Virus record (IMG/VR): IMGVR_UViG_3300010297_000091
Location: 1-22,839 of that record
Source of the DNA: a virus
Length of the DNA stretch: 22,839 bases
Direction: 5' to 3' (one strand)
Shown: positions 16,001 to 22,000 of the stretch, piece after piece
Layout: every line of letters starts with the position of its first letter
Position numbering within the stretch: the first letter of the stretch is position 1
The notes under the pieces: generated by a model
Database searches by the model: none
The model's input: the letters and a program-made list of their open reading frames with translations, nothing else
What the model was told of the DNA's origin: nothing
Position numbers and translations under genes: made by a program

Positions 16001-18059
16001 CGAGGGAGCACTTGTCACCAGATTCATTCCAAATTTCCCTGGTTCTGGTTCAGCTCTCTTTACGATTTCCAGCGCGCTCGAATCGATTACTGTATTCGAA
16101 CGTGCAGATGTTCCTCTTCTACCACTTTCTGGTTCTGCAGAAGAAGCTTATTCTGCACAAACTCCAGAAAGAACCGTCACTATCCTTGTCGATGGTCAAA
16201 GTGCCGAGAGTATCACGATCACCGCCGACGAATTTGTTGGTGTTGGTATTGGAACTCTGTTCTCCTTCGGAGAACTTGTCGAGAGAGTCAGATTCGAAGA
16301 AGTTGGTATTGGATCTGCTACCTTTACTGGTGCTGGAGTCGAGAAGTTCATCTCGAATCCACCAGAAGGCACTCAACTCTTTACCCCATACGGATCTTAC
16401 TCCGATCTCAGCGCAACCTTCTCTGAGGTTGCAACCAAGGCAACTCTCCGACTCTCTGGAGAACTGGTTCACCCATTCATCGATTACACTCCACACTACG
16501 GTATCGAAAGAAACATCGGTATCGAGACTGGATTCACATTATTCCCTGGTGGATCGGGCGGAGAATATGGAGATCCTGGTATTGTTACTACCAGATTTAT
16601 TCCAAAATATCCAGCGTCTGGTGTTATTGGAATCAGTTCCAGAGCTATTTCCAGAACCAACGCTCCTATCATCACAGATGGTACGATCTACATTCTTGGT
16701 ATTCATACCGCAGCTCAGGGTGTCAGTTCTGGCAGAGAAACTGGTGCTGGAGAAAGATTTATTCCAGCGTCTATCGATGCAGGTCCTGGTCTCTTCCTCT
16801 TCAAAGGAGATGCACCAAACAGACCAATTCAGGTCTATGGTTATTATGGAGACGACAAGGATCCTGGTACATCTGGTCAGATTACCATCTCCACAGAAAC
16901 CACACCAACTCTTTACAGAGAAATTACATCTGCGGCAGTTGGAATTGGTATTGGGACATTCTCTGGTTATATCACCGAGAGAAAATCCAAGGCCTACTCT
17001 GGATCTGGTTCTCTGTTCAAAACAGGTGGATCAGCGGAATCTATTCCAGTTCGTCCAGTCACATCTGGTACGATCTTTGTTTCGGGCGCATACGGTGCAG
17101 AGTACGCATACTCCGCACAAACCCCAGAAAATGTCATCACTCTCACTCTCAGTGGAGTCGCTGACAAGGCAGTTCTCCTCACAACTGACTTTGGTGGCAC
17201 TATCTTTGCATCTGGTGTTGCTGGAGAAAGTGCAACATTCGACGAGATTGGATCTGGATCTCTCTTCGCGATTGGTGGAGGAGCGGAATCCGTTACTCCT
17301 GTTGTTTCTACATTCACTGTTCTTGTCAATGTTGGTGGTTCTGCAGACAGCAGAGAAATTGCTGTTTACGGTTACTACGGGGACGACAGAGATCCTGGTA
17401 CTTCTGGAACAATTTCGATCGTTGGAGAACTTACTCATCCAAACATCGACTTTACTCCAGCTGTCACTGGTGTTGGCCTGTTCAAAATCGATGGAACTGC
17501 AATTCCCAAGTTCCAACTTACTGCAGATGTTCTGGGTGGAAAGGCAACAATTTCTGGATCTGCAGAAGTATCCTTCACCTCGGGCGCTGGCGAGCAAACA
17601 ATGCTCTTCAGAGTTCTTGGAAATGCCGATACTGCACTCAATCAAGTCTATGGATACTACGGAGACGACAAGGATCCTGGTACTTCTGGAACTCTCACGA
17701 TTTCTGGCATTGGCGAAACGAGAGAAGTTCAAGTCTATGGATACTACGGGGACGACAGAGATCCAGGCACATCTGGAAAAATTACTCTCTCTTCGACAAC
17801 TCTGGTATTCCCATTTGTCGATTACACTCCATCCCCAGACGGTTCTGGTCTGTTCATCATTGGTGGTTCTGCCGACAAACGTCGCATATTCCCACCCGTC
17901 GATGGTCGCGGCGTTCTGTTCAAAATTGGAACAGCGCAAGAAGCTTATGCAAGAGCAACATATGTTGGAATTGGGAATGTCAGATACTCCTCCACTACTA
18001 TTGCCTCTACACAACTCGTACAATTCGAAGAGGGTCGAGTATACGTTATTATCATTTAA
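13068..18059 (+). CDS. Long repetitive fibre/adhesin-like virion protein (1663 aa)
   Basis: The N terminus (MAPRVFTYDETRINYFVTDT, then DFGNIT and NDYGLV) starts a series of D-[WYF]-G-x-[IVL] motifs that return at DDWGEIV, LDWGFIS, EDWGLVS, EDFGLLS, IDWGDIG and EDYGWVN. Residues about 284-434 form a non-repetitive beta-sandwich-like insertion (SFEWDVDTTNATSITIRAIR ... TYRIYQAV), possibly carbohydrate-binding. From about 500 to the end the protein is built of repeats of about 25-35 residues with the core G-x-[GA]-x-[LF]-F-x-[IV]-x-G-x-A-x-[ES], as in GSGSLFAIGGGAESV. It has a duplicated APQHTVFG block (residues 515 and 747) and four YGYYGDD blocks (1257, 1434, 1528, 1557). Such repeats suggest a beta-solenoid or strings of small beta units. 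The start has GAAGG seven bases upstream. No late promoter box lies between the terminator at 13016 and the start, so how it is transcribed is unclear. A host-contact role is inferred. Confidence 0.88.
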   Translation: MAPRVFTYDETRINYFVTDTFGDITVSETSSEDFGNITDAHIIEEDELGFNPNDYGLVVWVGDILPFGSMGTIQDTLEEKVAFVPAVLHLPVLIQGQGKISRSQAPWQGSGTLFEIGGGLERLVIPDLGAAGPEPTLSGEAATRQTFTEVGSGSLTVSDEAQTAEFNIYPFVSRITLTVSGGTSQEYPDEYIEAHPNEEVLNGTGDESRTYDYSIFSGTFEEQDFGSISVKQGGNFSEGGTTFDSTNSSINSFADADLVESVDYGLLSVTDITEIVTRIITTSDFAAYNPTYIGTFLAQSGTGIGQVGGFNIGEHIKFGSITNGRSFEWDVDTTNATSITIRAIRGNDANGGEDPDTSSESLVLDRWNGTSWVRINTVIAYNDNSFDTLRDITIPLDAVHRGQYTYRIYQAVSSGPTWDHYGVTQISYEVEQTVPIPSDDWGEIVADQRYGKISTKATYSGALTRAFERFEHRYIGESATLSLRDGLLPDEERKVFAFEGSGTITAVGQLGLGQAPQHTVFGEEGQFTFGGSGAEAFVPQGIESFGLVLTGGAAAESIIFQGEEERAEFFFTGFSEGLKLTHFPPSATAEFVVSGAATGVRLIQSFIGSDLFTISGQLLEDYTPFWTSPTEQDGYVEPLDWGFISQVPDPQPNGYEDWGLVSKVAFAADDWKYIIIGWRPFRIYGDDESISGQDSFSRANYQGVGTFFMSEPAVEAVVFDYETSGITGIATYKAGINIFGANWFSQAPQHTVFGLEGKFTIGGSGAESITPATEFGSGSLFTIGGIAESSAVTPPAAGVKFISGAADVKQSPAPSASGLITLRQGREEGQTYLRIIDTGESSGLFGFAGGATGEKQTDSYNESSIWYGQENEDFGLLSGTPTFGFDLAQTPSLPTFDGTSSAENFSTNNASIDWGDIGNGEGSNTIGGPDYDQYLYPSNTGFVDQSIDKGYEDYGWVNEEDSQPTRFPLSVGVALSFTEGALVTRFIPNFPGSGSALFTISSALESITVFERADVPLLPLSGSAEEAYSAQTPERTVTILVDGQSAESITITADEFVGVGIGTLFSFGELVERVRFEEVGIGSATFTGAGVEKFISNPPEGTQLFTPYGSYSDLSATFSEVATKATLRLSGELVHPFIDYTPHYGIERNIGIETGFTLFPGGSGGEYGDPGIVTTRFIPKYPASGVIGISSRAISRTNAPIITDGTIYILGIHTAAQGVSSGRETGAGERFIPASIDAGPGLFLFKGDAPNRPIQVYGYYGDDKDPGTSGQITISTETTPTLYREITSAAVGIGIGTFSGYITERKSKAYSGSGSLFKTGGSAESIPVRPVTSGTIFVSGAYGAEYAYSAQTPENVITLTLSGVADKAVLLTTDFGGTIFASGVAGESATFDEIGSGSLFAIGGGAESVTPVVSTFTVLVNVGGSADSREIAVYGYYGDDRDPGTSGTISIVGELTHPNIDFTPAVTGVGLFKIDGTAIPKFQLTADVLGGKATISGSAEVSFTSGAGEQTMLFRVLGNADTALNQVYGYYGDDKDPGTSGTLTISGIGETREVQVYGYYGDDRDPGTSGKITLSSTTLVFPFVDYTPSPDGSGLFIIGGSADKRRIFPPVDGRGVLFKIGTAQEAYARATYVGIGNVRYSSTTIASTQLVQFEEGRVYVIII
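14607..15368 (+). repeat. Two copies of a 22-residue block, 232 codons apart
   Basis: The block with pattern APQHTVFGxEGxFTxGGSG occurs at 14607-14672 and at 15303-15368. The DNA copies are clearly related but differ at many third codon positions, so the duplication is old. The distance is exactly 696 bases. It is followed both times by AE and a further G-x-[LF]-x-[LF]-x-G-x-A unit. Confidence 0.8.
16836..17777 (+). repeat. Four copies of the 14-residue motif YGYYGDDxDPGTSG
   Basis: Copies lie at 16836-16877, 17367-17408, 17649-17690 and 17736-17777. Thirteen of 14 residues are identical in all copies; the variable residue is K, R, K, R in order. Distances between copies are 531, 282 and 87 bases. 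Each copy is followed by a beta-strand of the type [KTQ]-[IL]-[TS]-[IL]-S. The acidic DD-x-D spacing could bind a metal such as calcium, which is an inference. Confidence 0.9.
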
Positions 18060-18077
18060 TGCAATATTTTTAATAAG

Positions 18078-18085
18078 TATAAATA
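18078..18085 (+). promoter_or_regulatory. T4-type late promoter box upstream of the Mtd_N gene
   Basis: TATAAATA matches the T4 late consensus exactly. It lies in the 62-base gap after the long fibre gene and 36 bases before the ATG at 18122. It probably drives the three genes to its right. No terminator is visible between 18060 and 18121. Confidence 0.75.
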
Positions 18086-18121
18086 AAACAGAAGCAAAGT
18101 CCGTTTCATGAGATTTGAATC

Positions 18122-18580
18122 ATGACAAAACAGGTACAACTAAGAAAAGGCACTACTGCGGAGCACTTTAACTTCACAGGTGCCCTTGCAGAAGTAACTG
18201 TTGATACAGACAAGAATGTTGCTGTTGTACACGACGGTGTTACTCCAGGTGGTTTTGAATTGGCGAAGTCCAGATGGACGTTCGTTAATGGCCCATACAG
18301 TATGACAACTAACCAAAAGTATACTGTCGATTCACAAAACACTCCTGGTGGATATTCTCTCTCCATGCCCGAACCCCGCGCTGTCGGTGACTGGGTATGG
18401 GTAGAAGATTTTACTAATTTTTGGAGTATTAATCCAGTTTCTATTACTTCGAATTATTCATTTGAAAATGGCCATTTGGTTAGGGAGAGTTCTCCTCTGA
18501 TTCTGGATGTGTCAGGTGCATCTGTAAGTTTAATTTGGACTGGATCTCTTTGGAAAATCTTCAACAATAGAGGAAGTTAA
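18122..18580 (+). CDS. Small fibre-type protein with Mtd_N-like N-terminal domain (152 aa)
   Basis: Residues about 3-50 (VQLRKGTTAEHFNFTGALAE, VTVDTDKN, VAVVHDGVTPGGFELA) match the pattern of the N-terminal domain of the Bordetella phage major tropism determinant (Mtd_N), widespread at the N terminus of phage fibre proteins. Residues about 62-150 (YSMTTNQKYTVDS, YSLSMPEPRAVGDWVWVED, NPVSITSN, LILDVSGASVSLIWTGSLWK) form a second beta module, also common in tail fibres. The C-type lectin domain of Mtd is absent, so this is not a full tropism determinant. It may be a short fibre or an adaptor. The Shine-Dalgarno sequence is weak (TGAG). The next gene starts two bases after its stop. Confidence 0.85.
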   Translation: MTKQVQLRKGTTAEHFNFTGALAEVTVDTDKNVAVVHDGVTPGGFELAKSRWTFVNGPYSMTTNQKYTVDSQNTPGGYSLSMPEPRAVGDWVWVEDFTNFWSINPVSITSNYSFENGHLVRESSPLILDVSGASVSLIWTGSLWKIFNNRGS

Positions 18581-18582
18581 AC

Positions 18583-18987
18583 ATGGCATTAACCCTAAGT
18601 AATTCGATTTCTGGTGAGTTTTTACCATCAGAATCCTCAGGTTTTTTCGTATATGCTCTGAGAAGAGACGCGGAAAACATGCTGTATTTCTCCAAGGTTA
18701 GTGCTGCTTCCACTGAACTCGGAGAATTCTATCGCGCTAATGGTACTGCTATCCCAGAATTTGGTGATGGTATTGACTATGGTACATACGATGTTGGCGT
18801 TGGAAAAACGTCGGTCATTCGAAATGATATTGCTACCGAAAAGAAAGCTTTAGATGATCCGAATGATAAATACCAACAGATCCGTTTTGACCGCAGAAAT
18901 TTATATTATTACATAGACGACGATGGATTCTTCGTCATTAGGTTCAACGGACCAGATTATGATTACAACTCTATCGGACCCAAATAA
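18583..18987 (+). CDS. Small virion-region protein of unknown function (134 aa)
   Basis: The protein starts MALTLSNSISGEFLPSESSG, continues FFVYALRRDAENMLYFSKV, then GDGIDYG and a C-terminal YQQIRFDRRNLYYYIDDDGF with several acidic and tyrosine residues. I recognise this type from cyanophage tail-fibre regions but know no function. There is no signal peptide, membrane segment or enzyme motif. The start is supported by AGGA at 18571-18574, eight bases upstream and inside the end of the preceding gene. Spacings of 2 and 18 bases to its neighbours suggest one operon with the Mtd_N gene and the following giant gene. A role in fibre assembly is inferred from position only. Confidence 0.78.
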   Translation: MALTLSNSISGEFLPSESSGFFVYALRRDAENMLYFSKVSAASTELGEFYRANGTAIPEFGDGIDYGTYDVGVGKTSVIRNDIATEKKALDDPNDKYQQIRFDRRNLYYYIDDDGFFVIRFNGPDYDYNSIGPK

Positions 18988-18995
18988 TAATTACC

Positions 18996-19000
18996 AGGAG
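18996..19000 (+). promoter_or_regulatory. Ribosome binding site (AGGAG) of the last gene
   Basis: AGGAGA lies directly upstream of the ATG at 19006, with five bases between AGGAG and the start codon. It identifies the start of the very long frame that runs off the window. Confidence 0.7.
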
Positions 19001-19005
19001 AGACA

Positions 19006-22000
19006 ATGGCTGAGTTTAGACTTGGAAGAGTAAAATTCAACTGGACTGGCGATTGGCAGCCATCCAAATCCTACTTGATTGATGATATCGTCAAGTTCGG
19101 TGGTAACTCCTACGTTGCCGTCGCTAACCACACATCCACTGCGAGCACTGCGAATTTCTATTCGACGGATCTTAGCAACTGGAATGTTCACCTTGAAGGC
19201 ATCAATTCCAGAGGGAATTGGATGTCTGGTGAATACTATCGTGTTAACGATGTAGTAAGGTTCGGAAACATCCAGTATAGAGTTACTACTGCCCACACAT
19301 CCGAAGGAACATTCGTTGACCTCACTAAGGTCACTGAATATGTTGCTGGATTCAATGCAGAGGGCGAGTGGAACATCGATACACCATATCAAACTGGTGA
19401 CGTTGTTAACTACAACGGTTCTTCTTACGTTGCCCTTACGACATCTCTTGCAGGATTTTCTCCTCCACAGAACGTTGCTATCGGTACAGATACTGAAGGC
19501 AAGACATGGCAAATTCTTGCAGATGGTATCGCTGGAGCCGCAAATACCTACTCTGAGGGAACATACTTCAGAGGACAGCTTGTACAATATGGTGGCGACA
19601 TCTTCCGTCACAAGTTAGGTATTACGACCAACATTGCACCTCTTTCTACTGGTAACACACAAGGTGTTGGTATTGGTGCCTCTGTTTGGGATCTCCTGGT
19701 TAAAGGTTTCAACTTTGTTGGTAACTTCTCTACAACGTTTGCGTACCATCCTGGTCACGTTGTAAGATACGGTTCGAACTCCTACGTTTCTGTTGGTAAC
19801 TCCTTTACTAACGTTATTCCTACTGCTGGTCTCGGAACATATTGGGAAACTCTTGCTGCTGGAGACAGCTCTGCTGTTCTGGTAAGTAAGGGTGATATCC
19901 TCACTTATAACTCTGGTCCTTTCAGAATTGGTATTGGTTCCACTGGTTACGCTCTTGCAGTTGGTGGAAACGGACTTCCTGGTTACGAAATCGTTGGTGC
20001 TCAAACCCGAGTTTACTATTGCGACTCCGAGTCTGGACACGACACAAACAACGGTCTTGCACCTAACCTGGCATTTAAGACAATTAAGAGGGCTTGTGCC
20101 GCTGCACGTCCTCAAACACCTATTACAGGATTTAATTACACTGCCGCAACTGGTGTTGCAACCATTACTGCTCCTGGTCACGGACTGCAAAACACTGGTA
20201 CGTTCGTTCAGTTAGAAGGCGTAGAATTTGAATGTCTCTCTGGTGGTAATGTCTTCACCGTACTGGGTATGCAGTACAACAAGACAGTTGGTCTCGCAAC
20301 CATCACCGCTATCGGACTGGGTAATGCACCCGAAGTCGGTATCGGCACACTTGTTAGAATTAGAAATCTTCAAGTTCAGTACACTGGTGATGCAAGATTT
20401 GAGCACCAATTCCGAAGTGCTTTAAGTGGCGCAGTTGTCACTGGTGGTGACTATAATCACACATTTATTGCTGCAAACCCTGGTGCAATCACCTGTGTCC
20501 AAGGATCTCTCGCAGGTTCGACATTCACCCCAACAAACGCACAATATACCCCAACTTCGGGCGAAATCATCTTTACTGTTGGTAATCACGGTCTTTCGAT
20601 CGCTGATACGATCAGCATCGATACCAACTCATTGACCTTCACTTGTGCGATGGATGGCAATAATGCCAATAAGACATATCCTCGTGCAACTGACCCTGCT
20701 GCTGGTGCGACTCTCGCAGTTACTTCAATTACCCAAAATACCTTCACGGTAAACGTTGGTGCATCTCCACTCGTTGCTTATGACGTATCGGATGCAACTT
20801 ATAATCACCTGACTGGTGCTATGACATTGGATATTGGTGCTCACCAACTTCCTGCCAACACCTCCATCAAACTGGCAAACAACAGTTTGACCTTCCGTTG
20901 TGCAATGGACGGTTATCTGACCGACCACTCCTATCCTCGTGCAACGGATCCTTACTACGATACTGCGATCAATATCACATCGGTTACTCCAACCACAATT
21001 ACTGTTAACATCGGTGTTGCATCCAGCAACACAACCATCACAGGTAACTTCCCATCTGTCCACACTCCTGGTCAGTTCCAGTTCCCTGTTCAAGGTATCC
21101 CCGATGCCAACTCGGTCATTCTGAACGTTGGTCAATCTGCAACTGATTACCTCTACGTTCAGGCTGGTACAGCATTCGTTGGACTGACAACCACTGTTTA
21201 TCCCGATAAGGCTTCTAAGTCCTACTTCGAAGTTCTTGAGGTTCCCGATGTTAATACTTTCAGAGTTAACATTGGTGTTTCTACGATCAACCACACTTAT
21301 GTACAGGGTGGTCTGCTGACTGACCTGACGCCTGCTATTCTGAGACTCTCTGCTTCTCAGTTCTATGAGCAACTCCCAATTGTTGTTCCTCCATTCACTT
21401 CGATTGTTGGACATACTCTGAGAGGTACTCAGGTTCTTCCTGCCGCTGGGTTCTCTGATGATGGCGTCACGCCAAACAACAGATCGACCATGTTCAAACT
21501 GTCTGACGCAACTACCGTACAGGCACTGGCGTTCAAGGGAATGGAAGGTTTCCATTATGATCCTAACGCTCCTCTGGAGATGGACAATACCAACCTCAGA
21601 ACTGGTATTGGTACAACTGCCGCAGGTATCTTCTTCGCACTGAACCCCAACTCCCCAATTAACAACAAGTCGCCTTACGTTAAGGATTGTACGACTTTCT
21701 CGGATCCCGCAACTGAAAGTGGCAGATTCGGTGGTGGTGGTGTTGGCGTCTTCATCGACGGTGGTGTCCACAGCGAAGGTGCAAAATCGATGGTCTTCGA
21801 CGCCTTCACGCAGGTCAACTCTGACGGTGCTGGATTCCTCCTTGATAAGAGTGCAATCGCTGAGATCGTCTCCTGCTTCACCTACTACGCTAAGTGGGGT
21901 TACTACTCTGGTGGCGGTGCGAGAATCCGTGCTGTTGGTGGTAACAACTCTTATGGTGATTACGGTGTCATCTCTTCTGGTTTCGCATCTGACGAAGTTG

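Noticed and set aside
16836-17777. CRISPR array from regularly repeated DNA
   Set aside because: Repeats are in frame within a coding sequence, with unequal distances, and differ at third codon positions.
17031-18023. 330-codon minus-strand open frame
   Set aside because: Same reasons; its repeats are simply the reverse of the YGYYGDD repeats.
13068-18059. tRNA genes or other small RNAs in the C-richer region
   Set aside because: No cloverleaf with a TTCRA-type arm was noticed and the region is coding throughout; reading by eye could miss a weak one.
18122-18580. Diversity-generating retroelement suggested by the Mtd_N domain
   Set aside because: No reverse transcriptase, no C-type lectin domain and no variable/template repeat pair were seen in the window.
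20725-21771. 348-codon minus-strand open frame opposite the last gene
   Set aside because: The plus-strand frame from 19006 has clear domains and an excellent ribosome binding site; the minus frame has no recognisable protein pattern.
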